NCBI RefSeq assembly: GCF_003977615.1
Contig: NZ_RYZR01000008.1
Coordinates: 297,403-361,402 of the forward strand
Origin: Dyella dinghuensis
GTDB lineage: Bacteria; Pseudomonadota; Gammaproteobacteria; Xanthomonadales; Rhodanobacteraceae
DNA length: 64,000 bases
Direction of reading: 5' to 3'
Shown here: piece after piece, positions 36,360 through 43,844 of the stretch
How the letters are laid out: every line of letters starts with the position of its first letter
How positions within the stretch are numbered: position 1 is the first letter of the stretch
Made by a program: the position numbers and the translations under genes
The notes under the pieces: generated by a model
What the model was told of the DNA's origin: nothing
Database searches by the model: none
The model's input: only the letters and a program-made list of their open reading frames with translations

Positions 36360-37136
36360 ATGTCGATCCTGAACATCTCCGCCTATCGCTTCGTCAGCCT
36401 GGACGATCTGCCAGCGCTGCGCACACGCGTGCTTGCCCAATGCGAGGCGTTGGAACTGAAGGGCACCATCTTGCTCGCGCCCGAAGGCATCAACCTGTTT
36501 CTTGCGGGCTCGCGCGACGCGATCGATGCGTTCCTGGCATGGCTGCGCGAAGACTCGCGCTTCGCCGGTCTGGAAGCGAAAGAATCGGTTTCCGACGACG
36601 TGCCGTTCAAACGCATGCGTGTGCGTCTGAAAAAAGAAATCATCACCTTGCGCCAGCCCACGATTCGGCCGGAAGGTGGCCGTGCGCCTGCCGTAGACCC
36701 AGCCACACTCAAACGCTGGCTCGATCAGGGACACGATGACGACGGTCACGAAGTCGTGTTGCTCGATACACGCAATACGTATGAAACCGACGTCGGCATG
36801 TTTCCCCACGCCGTTGACTATCGCATTGCGAGCTTCACCGAATTGCCCGCCGCGCTGGCTGACGATCAATCGCGTTACGACGGCAAAACCGTCGTGTCGT
36901 ATTGCACCGGCGGCATCCGCTGCGAGAAGGCCGTGTTGCACATGCAGGACATCGGCATGCAGCGCGTGTTTCAGCTGGAAGGCGGCATCCTGAAATACTT
37001 CGAAGAAGTGGGCGGTGCGCACTGGCACGGCGATTGTTTCGTCTTTGACGAACGCGGTGCAGTAGACAAAGCGCTTGAGCCTGCACCGATCTCGCCTCCC
37101 GATGCGGGAGATGGCACCAAGGCGACTTCCACATGA
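36360..37136 (+). CDS. trhO: tRNA uridine(34) hydroxylase, rhodanese-domain TrhO/YceA
   Basis: 258 residues. An N-terminal acylphosphatase-like domain ([23 protein letters not shown]) precedes a rhodanese domain (about residues 115-230) with catalytic loop [12 protein letters not shown]. This is the layout of YceA, shown in E. coli to form 5-hydroxyuridine at tRNA position 34 (TrhO). The gene lies inside the biotin run, between bioF (28 bp) and bioH, whose ATG it overlaps (ATGA at 37133). Any link with biotin is unproven; the placement may only reflect shared expression. It may be the same family in several Lysobacterales clusters. Confidence 0.88.
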   Translation: MSILNISAYRFVSLDDLPALRTRVLAQCEALELKGTILLAPEGINLFLAGSRDAIDAFLAWLREDSRFAGLEAKESVSDDVPFKRMRVRLKKEIITLRQPTIRPEGGRAPAVDPATLKRWLDQGHDDDGHEVVLLDTRNTYETDVGMFPHAVDYRIASFTELPAALADDQSRYDGKTVVSYCTGGIRCEKAVLHMQDIGMQRVFQLEGGILKYFEEVGGAHWHGDCFVFDERGAVDKALEPAPISPPDAGDGTKATST

Positions 37137-37906
37137 GCCTGCACGTCGAGGTTCATGGCAGCGGCACGATACCGCTGGTGATGATTCACGGCTGGGCCAT
37201 GCACGGCGGCGTTTTCGCGCCACTGGTTGAAGCGCTGCAAGAGCACTGCACGATGTATCTGGTCGACCTTCCCGGCCACGGTTATTCGCGTGACAGCACG
37301 CTGCCGCTGCAGCCGGATATCTGCGCACGTGCGATTGCCGACGCCACGCCGCCCGCTACGTGGCTCGGCTGGTCCTTGGGTGGCCTTGTTGCGTTGAGTG
37401 CCGCGGTGAATCTTCCGGATCACGTACGCGGGCTGGCCATGCTTTGCGCGACACCGCGCTTCACCAGTGCAGCCGATTGGCCGCATGGCAGAGATCCCGC
37501 ACTTGTGCAGCAGTTGGCCACGGATCTGGAAACGGATTACCACGCCACCATCGAGCGTTTCCTTGCACTGGAAGTCATGGGCAGCCCCGATCCGCGCGGC
37601 GAATTGCGCCGTTTGCGTGCCGAAGTGTTTTCGCGCGGCGAACCGAACATGCGCGTACTGCAGGAAGGCATTCGCATCCTGGATGAAACGGATCTGCGCG
37701 CCAGCTTGCCGACTTTGAAAGCAGGAAATAGCTGGTGGACCGCTGGACGTCTTGATCGCCTTGTTCACCCCGACGCCATGCAGTGGTCCGCCGATACGAG
37801 CCACGGCGAATTCCACGTCGTTGCGCATGCCGGACATGCGCCTTTTCTAAGTCACGCCGATGCCGTTGCGCAGACGCTGCTGCCCTGGCTTGAGGCAAAT
37901 CCATGA
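37133..37906 (+). CDS. bioH: Pimeloyl-ACP methyl ester carboxylesterase
   Basis: 257 residues, alpha/beta hydrolase. BioH removes the methyl group of pimeloyl-ACP methyl ester, freeing pimeloyl-ACP for BioF. Oxyanion strand [14 protein letters not shown], nucleophile elbow [11 protein letters not shown] (Ser near residue 81), catalytic His in [13 protein letters not shown]. Context with bioF and bioC supports the assignment beyond a generic hydrolase. Overlaps trhO at the start and bioC at the end by 4 bp each. Confidence 0.93.
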   Translation: MSLHVEVHGSGTIPLVMIHGWAMHGGVFAPLVEALQEHCTMYLVDLPGHGYSRDSTLPLQPDICARAIADATPPATWLGWSLGGLVALSAAVNLPDHVRGLAMLCATPRFTSAADWPHGRDPALVQQLATDLETDYHATIERFLALEVMGSPDPRGELRRLRAEVFSRGEPNMRVLQEGIRILDETDLRASLPTLKAGNSWWTAGRLDRLVHPDAMQWSADTSHGEFHVVAHAGHAPFLSHADAVAQTLLPWLEANP

Positions 37907-38784
37907 GCGACTTTCACGTCGATATCCAACGCGTGCGTGCCAACTTCGGCCACGCCGCTGCGAGCTACGAACAACACGATGCGTTGCAGCGCGAAGTGCA
38001 GCAGTTGCTGCTGGAGCGCCTCGATTTCTATCTGCAGCAACCCGAACGCATCATCGACGTCGGTGCCGGTACAGGCCGCGGCAGCGCAATGCTGAAGAAA
38101 CGTTATGCCAAAGCACAGCTAATCGCCGTCGATGCCGCACTACCCATGCTGCATGCCGCGAAGGCGCATACCGGTTGGCTGAAGCCTTTCGTGCGCGTGT
38201 GCGGTGAGGCGACAGCGTTGCCGCTGCCCGATCACAGCGTCGACATATTGCATTCCAACCTGTGCTTTCAGTGGATCGACGATCTCTCCGCGCTGTTCGG
38301 CGAATGTGCGCGCGTACTGAAACCCGGCGGCATGCTGCTGTTTTCCACCTTCGGTCCCGATACCTTGCGCGAATTGCGTGCTGCGTGGGCTTCTGTCGAT
38401 CAGCATTCCCACGTCAGCCGGTTTCTGGATATGCATGATGTAGGTGACGCGATGATCGCCGCTGGTCTGCGCGATCCGGTGCTGGACGTAGATCGGTACA
38501 CACTGACGTACAGTGAACCCAAAGCGTTGCTGCGCGAACTCAAGGGTTTGGGCGCAACACACGCTGACCGTGGTCGCGAACGCGCGCTAACGGGCAAGCA
38601 TCACTTTCAGCGCATGTTGGCAGCTTACGAAGCGATGCGTGTCGATGGTCGCATTCCCGCCACGTGGGAGGTGGTGACGGCACACGCCTGGGGTCCTCCG
38701 CCGGGCCAGTCGCGCCGCGGGAAAGACGGCGGCGAGATTGCAAGCTTCTCTCTCGACAGCTTGCGCGGCTCGCGTCGGCGCTAA
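37903..38784 (+). CDS. bioC: Malonyl-ACP O-methyltransferase
   Basis: 293 residues, SAM-dependent methyltransferase that disguises malonyl-ACP as a methyl ester so that fatty acid synthesis can extend it to pimelate. Motif I RIIDVGAGTGRGSAML is at about residues 46-62; later ALPLPDHSVDILHSNLCFQWIDDL and the LKPGGMLLFSTFGPDTLREL segment, typical of BioC. The C-terminal 30 residues are basic and unconserved. Last gene of the run; its start overlaps the bioH stop. No bioA or bioD is seen in the window. Confidence 0.93.
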   Translation: MSDFHVDIQRVRANFGHAAASYEQHDALQREVQQLLLERLDFYLQQPERIIDVGAGTGRGSAMLKKRYAKAQLIAVDAALPMLHAAKAHTGWLKPFVRVCGEATALPLPDHSVDILHSNLCFQWIDDLSALFGECARVLKPGGMLLFSTFGPDTLRELRAAWASVDQHSHVSRFLDMHDVGDAMIAAGLRDPVLDVDRYTLTYSEPKALLRELKGLGATHADRGRERALTGKHHFQRMLAAYEAMRVDGRIPATWEVVTAHAWGPPPGQSRRGKDGGEIASFSLDSLRGSRRR

Positions 38785-38796
38785 GCGCCGCCAGAC

Positions 38797-39405
38797 TTAC
38801 GTGTGCGCAGCGGGCTCGGCTGCTGCGCCGTCAGCTGAAGAGGACTTCGCATTGCCAGGTTGTGCCGGCGCGTCTTTTCCCGTTTTTTGCTTCGGATAAT
38901 AAATTGCGCTGACATTGCCCACCCCCGTGAAGTGCGTGGTGTTGGTGTCGTAGGTGATCTTGTCCGCGCGGGCTTCGCCGGTGTTCTGCTCGGTGACAAC
39001 CGCATTCGGATAAAGCACCGCAATGCCGTTGATGTTGTCGTAATCGAGCGTGGGCGCCTCGCCCGTCATGAGGTTGTTGTCGTCGTCCAGCTGCTCGATA
39101 TGCGCATGCGGCTTGCCGGTCATGACGATGCGGCTGACCTGCGTATCGGCATCCAGATAGATTTTGGCGACGTCGCCTTTTGCCTTCATCGTGCCCTGCG
39201 TGACCACCACGTTGCCGGTTAGCGTGGTGATGGTGTTGGGCGCATTGAAACCGTCGAGATGATCCTGCGCGGTGTTCATCGGCTGATTGCGGTCGCCGGT
39301 TTTGGCGTAAGCCGATGCGGCGGCCAGCGCAAAAACAGCTGTCGCACTGACCAGCAGAACGCCCCGGGCAGCACGCATGCGAGAGGGGAAATTTAGTGAG
39401 CTCAT
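38797..39405 (-). CDS. LptA/OstA-like periplasmic protein
   Basis: 202 residues with signal peptide (about 1-37, ending SAYAK). The core (TITTLTGNVVVTQGTMKAKGDVAKIYLD, then LTYDTNTTHFTGVG-type ends) is the beta-jellyroll repeat of the OstA/LptA family, which forms the periplasmic bridge for lipopolysaccharide. In most gammaproteobacteria lptA lies between lptC and lptB, but here it is alone with tag, so it may be a paralogue or the LptA of a divergent layout. The C-terminal tail is Ala/Pro/Ser-rich. ATG at 39405, 2 bp after the tag stop, implies one transcript. Confidence 0.75.
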   Translation of the reverse strand: MSSLNFPSRMRAARGVLLVSATAVFALAAASAYAKTGDRNQPMNTAQDHLDGFNAPNTITTLTGNVVVTQGTMKAKGDVAKIYLDADTQVSRIVMTGKPHAHIEQLDDDNNLMTGEAPTLDYDNINGIAVLYPNAVVTEQNTGEARADKITYDTNTTHFTGVGNVSAIYYPKQKTGKDAPAQPGNAKSSSADGAAAEPAAHT

Positions 39406-39407
39406 GA

Positions 39408-39986
39408 TTAAGGCTTTCCTCCGCAGGCTTTGAATCTGAAACATTCAGTGACGTGATCGTTGACCATGCCGGTCGCTTGCATGAAGGCATAGCAGATGGT
39501 CGTGCCGACAAACCGGAAGCCACGCTTCTTGAGCGTCTTGCTCATCGTATCCGACACGGGCGTGCTCGCAGGCACATCACCCTTGCTTCGCCAGCGGTTC
39601 TGAATGGATTTGCCATTCACGAACGACCAGAGGTACGCATCGAGGCTGCCGAATTCATCGATGACTTCCAGCGCTACTTTGGCATTATCGCGCGCCGCCG
39701 TGATTTTTAGGCGATTGCGGATAAGTCCCGGATCGAGCAGGAGCTTTTCCAGCTCGCGATCCTTCATGGCGGCGACGCGGGCGATGTCGAAGTGATGAAA
39801 CGCGCGCCGATAGTTTTCGCGCTTTTGCAGCACGGTGCGCCAGGAAAGTCCGGCCTGCGCGCCTTCCAGGCAGAGAAACTCGAACAGTGCGCGGTCGTCA
39901 TGCAACGGGGCGCCCCATTCGGTGTCGTGATACGACTGCATCAGCTCACCGTCGGCCGCCCAATGGCAGCGAATGCGTGACGTCAC
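39408..39986 (-). CDS. tag: DNA-3-methyladenine glycosylase I
   Basis: 192 residues, HhH-family glycosylase that removes 3-methyladenine from DNA. Blocks: RCHWAADGELMQSYHDTEWGAPLHDDRALFEFLCLEGAQAGLSW (catalytic pocket with conserved Glu and Trp) and GTTICYAFMQATGMVNDHVTECF, the zinc-binding end with Cys and His. Length matches E. coli Tag. Followed by the LptA-like gene 2 bp downstream. Confidence 0.94.
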   Translation of the reverse strand: MTSRIRCHWAADGELMQSYHDTEWGAPLHDDRALFEFLCLEGAQAGLSWRTVLQKRENYRRAFHHFDIARVAAMKDRELEKLLLDPGLIRNRLKITAARDNAKVALEVIDEFGSLDAYLWSFVNGKSIQNRWRSKGDVPASTPVSDTMSKTLKKRGFRFVGTTICYAFMQATGMVNDHVTECFRFKACGGKP

Positions 39987-40051
39987 TGCCGTTCTCCCTT
40001 GGTCCCAGGAGAACAGAATAACGCCACGCAGCGGAGGATGGTGAGGAATCC

Positions 40052-40795
40052 TTAAATGCTGAGGCTGGAACGGTAGCGCTGGCGCCAGTAATGAAGCACC
40101 AGCGTCAAACCCAGCAAGGTGGCGGTGATCACGAAGATGGTGACGCCCAGATTACCCACGCGCAGACCGTCGGCATAACCATCGGGCACCTGACCGCCGT
40201 TGTCCTCGAAGGTCGCCGCGGCCATGCCGGTGTAATGCATGCCACACACGGCGACGCCCATCACCAATGCGCTGCCGATCATCTGCAGCGGACCGCGAAG
40301 ATTGAACGCGAGCCACAGCGCGGCCATCGATGCGGCCACGGCGATGACAAAGGAGAGGAACACTACGCCGTAATCGTAGTTCACCGTGGCCGGCATCATC
40401 ATCGCCGCCATGCCGAGGTAATGCATGGAAGCCACGCCGACGCCCATGCAGGTTCCCGCTCCCGCCAATTTCAGCCAGCTGAATTGCCCATCGCCGACCA
40501 GCAGCAAACCGCCGGAGCAGGCTGCGAATGCCACGACGGCCGATAGTGCGGTGATGGCCGGGTCGTACGTCACATCCATACCGCTGTCGCACGCAAGCAT
40601 CGCGATAAAGTGCATCGCCCAGATGGCGCCAAGCCCCATGGCGCCTCCCGCCATGGCGACCGCTGCGGTTTTCTGGCGCTGATTGCGCGCCAGCGGAATG
40701 GCCACGGCGAGCTGCAACGCGGTGAATGAACCGAGCACTGCAACGGCGTACGACAACAGCACGAGCAGCCAGTTGTAACTCATCGGCATAGGCAT
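40052..40795 (-). CDS. MHYT-domain integral membrane sensor
   Basis: 247 residues with about seven membrane segments. Three MHYT repeats: GAIWAMHFIAML (about residues 57-68), VASMHYLGMAAMM (near 120) and VCGMHYTGMAA (near 185), each with the conserved Met-His pair thought to bind copper or sense a diatomic gas. Unlike many relatives there is no attached GGDEF, EAL or kinase domain. It is downstream of the V4R-like gene by 25 bp on the same strand; the two may be a sensor pair. Its ligand is not known. Confidence 0.88.
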   Translation of the reverse strand: MPMPMSYNWLLVLLSYAVAVLGSFTALQLAVAIPLARNQRQKTAAVAMAGGAMGLGAIWAMHFIAMLACDSGMDVTYDPAITALSAVVAFAACSGGLLLVGDGQFSWLKLAGAGTCMGVGVASMHYLGMAAMMMPATVNYDYGVVFLSFVIAVAASMAALWLAFNLRGPLQMIGSALVMGVAVCGMHYTGMAAATFEDNGGQVPDGYADGLRVGNLGVTIFVITATLLGLTLVLHYWRQRYRSSLSI

Positions 40796-40820
40796 GTCGG
40801 TTCCCCCCGGAATGACGCGA

Positions 40821-41621
40821 TCAATGTGAGATTTCCATACTGCAGTGAGCCGCTCCGGCGCTTCGGCAGCTCAGATGTCGAACGAATACTTTTTTGGGCG
40901 TGACGGATGCGCCGAGCAAACCTTCCAGATAACCGCCGTAGAACTTGCAGCCCGACTGCACACCCGGCGTGCACAAGGGACTATTGAGAATATTGATGTG
41001 CACGCCGTGTTGTTCGATGTCCGCGAGCAGCTTCAGCGCCGGCACGCCGATGCGCTTGATCGCATCGCTCAGGCTCAGCTTGGCGCCCATCGCGTAGTCG
41101 CGTTTGTAGACCCACGCGCCGGTGCGTCGTCCGGCCAATATCAACGAGGATTCGCGCACCGAATCGGCGACGCTGTTTTCCAGCGCAACAAGCCACGGAT
41201 AGATGTGCGGATAGTCCTGCGCGAGCTTGGGCAAGATGTGCTCGACCTGAGAAATATCCGGCGTTACCGGCGCAGTAGGTGCGACGGGCGGTTCCGGCAT
41301 CGGCGCAGGTTCTTCCACCACCGGCTGGGCCATCGTTTCGGTAATTCTTGGAATGTGTGCCACCGGTGCCGATAGAGGTGTCACTTCGCCAGCGAGTGCC
41401 GCTTCAAAGCTCAACACACGCGTATGTGTCCCAAGCATTTCTTCCAGCGCAAAGCGTTGCTCGGCGGGGCCGCGCACGAGCATGGACAGCCAGGCACCGC
41501 GGCTGTCCTGTGTCAGCCGCTGTCGCAACAGCGAAAAATGATTGGTGACGACAACGTGCCCAAGCTCGGTGAGCAGGCCCTCTCTGCGGTCAGAGTGGAC
41601 CTGTATTTCCAGCTCGACCAT
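40821..41621 (-). CDS. ACT-like and V4R-domain regulatory protein
   Basis: 266 residues. The N-terminal 75 residues look like an ACT/GcvR-type domain (MVELEIQVHSDRREGLLTELGHVVVT). A proline-rich linker (about 95-130) follows. The C-terminal 130 residues are V4R-like: a Cys-rich end with NSPLCTPGVQSGCKFYGGYLEGLL and RHLSCRSAGAAHCSMEI, the arrangement of conserved cysteines in 4-vinyl-reductase-type domains that bind hydrocarbon, bilin or metal. ATG at 41621 with AGGGGGG just upstream. Co-transcribed with the MHYT protein. Function inferred to be sensory. Confidence 0.7.
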   Translation of the reverse strand: MVELEIQVHSDRREGLLTELGHVVVTNHFSLLRQRLTQDSRGAWLSMLVRGPAEQRFALEEMLGTHTRVLSFEAALAGEVTPLSAPVAHIPRITETMAQPVVEEPAPMPEPPVAPTAPVTPDISQVEHILPKLAQDYPHIYPWLVALENSVADSVRESSLILAGRRTGAWVYKRDYAMGAKLSLSDAIKRIGVPALKLLADIEQHGVHINILNSPLCTPGVQSGCKFYGGYLEGLLGASVTPKKVFVRHLSCRSAGAAHCSMEISH

Positions 41622-41822
41622 AAGGCCCCCCTGTTGCTCGATGCTGGGATCAGATTGTGAGCCGGGAGGATGAGTGATTTAAAAAAAGGAAAGCGTGATT
41701 GACATCATGATTCACCACGCACAAAAACACGCGATGACATTTCTGGCGCGAATCTTGCAGATTTTTCGGGCGTAGATCACAACATGATCGCAAGCACGTT
41801 CGATCACGCCGCTTGCGTGCTG

Positions 41823-42773
41823 CTACCAGGGCAGCGCATCCAGATCCACATTGCCGCCGGTCAGCACCAGGCCGACACGCTTGCCTGCGAAACGCTCGCG
41901 CTGTTTGAGTACGGCCGCGAAGACCGTGGCGCTGGATACTTCCACCACCAGCTTGAGCGAACGCCACAGTTCGCGCATCGCAGCGATGCTCTCTTCGTCG
42001 GTGACGGTGATCACGTCGACACGATGCGCACGCAGTGCTTCGAGGTTCGATTCGCCAACAAGGGTGCGCAACCCATCGCAAACGGTATTCGCCGTGAAGT
42101 GGTCGATGCGTGCGCCACGCGCGAGCGATTGCGCAGTATCGTCGGCGCCAGCCGGTTCGGCACCGAATACCTTGATGGTTGGATCGATGCCGTGTGCAGC
42201 AATCGCGCTGCCGCTGGATAATCCGCCGCCGCCAATGGGCGTGATGAGCATATCCAGGCCGTCGGACTGGCGCAGCAACTCCAAGGTGGCCGTAGCCTGC
42301 CCGGCCATTACCTGCGTGTTGGCATACGGGTGAACCAGAATGGCGCCGGTCGCCTGCTGCACTTCCGCCGCTTTTGCTTCGCGTGCTGCAGTCGTCGCTG
42401 CGCAACGATGCAAGATGGCCCCTGCTTTTTCGATGGCCTGGAGTTTGGCGAGCACCGCGCCTTCCGGCACCACGACGTGCGCAGGAATACCGCGCGTGGC
42501 CGCCGCCATGGCAAGTGCATTGCCGTGATTGCCAGACGAATGCGTCACGACGCCACGCGCCGCCTCTTCATCGGAGAGCGACCACACAGCATTGCAGGCG
42601 CCGCGAAATTTGAAGGCACCGCCACGTTGCAGGTTTTCGCATTTGAAAAACAGCTGCGCGCCGACCAATTCGTCGAGCGTGGCGTTGCGCAATACAGGCG
42701 TCAATACGGCGTAAGGCGCAATGCGTGCAGCTGCATCGCGGATCTGATCCATCGTCGGCAACGGAACACTCAT
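41823..42773 (-). CDS. PLP-dependent threonine dehydratase/serine racemase-like enzyme
   Basis: 316 residues, fold-type II PLP enzyme. FKFRGACNAVW holds the PLP lysine; THSSGNHGNALAMAAA; phosphate loop PIGGGGLSSGSA. There is no C-terminal ACT domain, so it is not the biosynthetic threonine deaminase (that is ilvA at 29.9 kb). It resembles catabolic threonine dehydratase or serine racemase; the substrate is not decidable by eye. ATG at 42773 overlaps the aldose-epimerase-like gene stop (ATGA), so the two form one unit. No terminator after it with a clear T-run. Confidence 0.85.
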   Translation of the reverse strand: MSVPLPTMDQIRDAAARIAPYAVLTPVLRNATLDELVGAQLFFKCENLQRGGAFKFRGACNAVWSLSDEEAARGVVTHSSGNHGNALAMAAATRGIPAHVVVPEGAVLAKLQAIEKAGAILHRCAATTAAREAKAAEVQQATGAILVHPYANTQVMAGQATATLELLRQSDGLDMLITPIGGGGLSSGSAIAAHGIDPTIKVFGAEPAGADDTAQSLARGARIDHFTANTVCDGLRTLVGESNLEALRAHRVDVITVTDEESIAAMRELWRSLKLVVEVSSATVFAAVLKQRERFAGKRVGLVLTGGNVDLDALPW

Positions 42774-43777
42774 GCGACAGCGATCTCCACACCGCAACGG
42801 AATTCGCGTTCGGCACCGGGCTCCAGGCGAATCGCGTCCGCGCAATCGGGACGATTGAATGCGTTGGACATGCTTTCCATTGGCTCGAGTGCAACGGAGC
42901 GGCGGACGTCACGCGTCACCGTATCGGCGGTAAATGCGAGCGTCACACCCTTTTCCTGCCAGACGCTGATGCGTATGCCGCTCGCCGGATCGCGCAGACG
43001 TGCGTGTGCGCGTCCATCCGCGCCGTAAACGAGATGGGCGTAAGCGTTATCGATCTTTGTCGCGCCGATAGGTTTGGCGTGGCGAAAATCTAATGCACGT
43101 GGAGCGTCGTCGAGCGGCTGATAAGCCTCCGTACCGGCCAATGGAATGGCATCGGCGTTCATCCGAATGAAGCTCGTTGCTGGAATCTCTAGTTCCCAGG
43201 TGTCGACGCTACTGTCACCGACGCGAAAGTACGGATGCCAGCCGAAGAAACAAGGTGCCGCCTTGTCACCGACATTGCGCATGCGCGCCACCAGCGACAA
43301 ACCGCTGGCATCAAGCGCAAAAGTCACCGCCAGATCGATGGCGAACGGATAACCTGCGAACTTGCCGGGCCGGATAACGGACGTTGTAAACGTGACCTGC
43401 GCAGATTGCGCGTCGGCATGCAATGCGGCGATATCGAAATCCACGCCACGCACGAAGCCATGTCTGGCGGCGCGCTCCGCACCCTGCACGCCCGGCTGCA
43501 AATCGTAGGACTGACCGTTGAACGTGTAGCGAGCATCGTCGATACGATTGGCGAACGGCGCCATGATCGCGTAGCGCGAACTCGGACGGCTCTCGATCTC
43601 GGCGGCGTCGCGGTAACCGTCGGCGAGCTGATGCACCGTGCCGCCGATGGTCTGCTCCAGGCTGATCAATGCCGCGCCATGGCGTGCGAACCGCACCGAG
43701 CGCTCTCGCGCGGCGTCGCGGAGAATCACGATATCTTGCGTCCCCAGACGCGCCTGCTCGATGCTGAATGCGTTCAT
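42770..43777 (-). CDS. Aldose 1-epimerase (GalM)-like protein
   Basis: 335 residues, beta-sandwich fold of the aldose 1-epimerase/apiose mutarotase family. Blocks: AARHGFVRGVDFDI (position of the catalytic His), FGWHPYFRVGD (second His) and the ALEPMESMSNAFNRPD end region, which has the acid. These equilibrate alpha and beta anomers of sugars. The sugar is not predicted. ATG at 43777; the next gene, pepN, is divergent, 67 bp away. The coupling with the PLP enzyme downstream is by ATGA overlap. Confidence 0.85.
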   Translation of the reverse strand: MNAFSIEQARLGTQDIVILRDAARERSVRFARHGAALISLEQTIGGTVHQLADGYRDAAEIESRPSSRYAIMAPFANRIDDARYTFNGQSYDLQPGVQGAERAARHGFVRGVDFDIAALHADAQSAQVTFTTSVIRPGKFAGYPFAIDLAVTFALDASGLSLVARMRNVGDKAAPCFFGWHPYFRVGDSSVDTWELEIPATSFIRMNADAIPLAGTEAYQPLDDAPRALDFRHAKPIGATKIDNAYAHLVYGADGRAHARLRDPASGIRISVWQEKGVTLAFTADTVTRDVRRSVALEPMESMSNAFNRPDCADAIRLEPGAEREFRCGVEIAVA

Positions 43778-43844
43778 CCGCTTGTTCCTGCCGGGGAAAA
43801 CCCGCATGTTAGCCTGATCCGTCCTTGCTCGGCCCTTCTGCAGT

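Noticed and set aside
41823..42773. A second biosynthetic threonine deaminase
   Set aside because: It lacks the C-terminal ACT-like regulatory domains present in ilvA at 29.9 kb.
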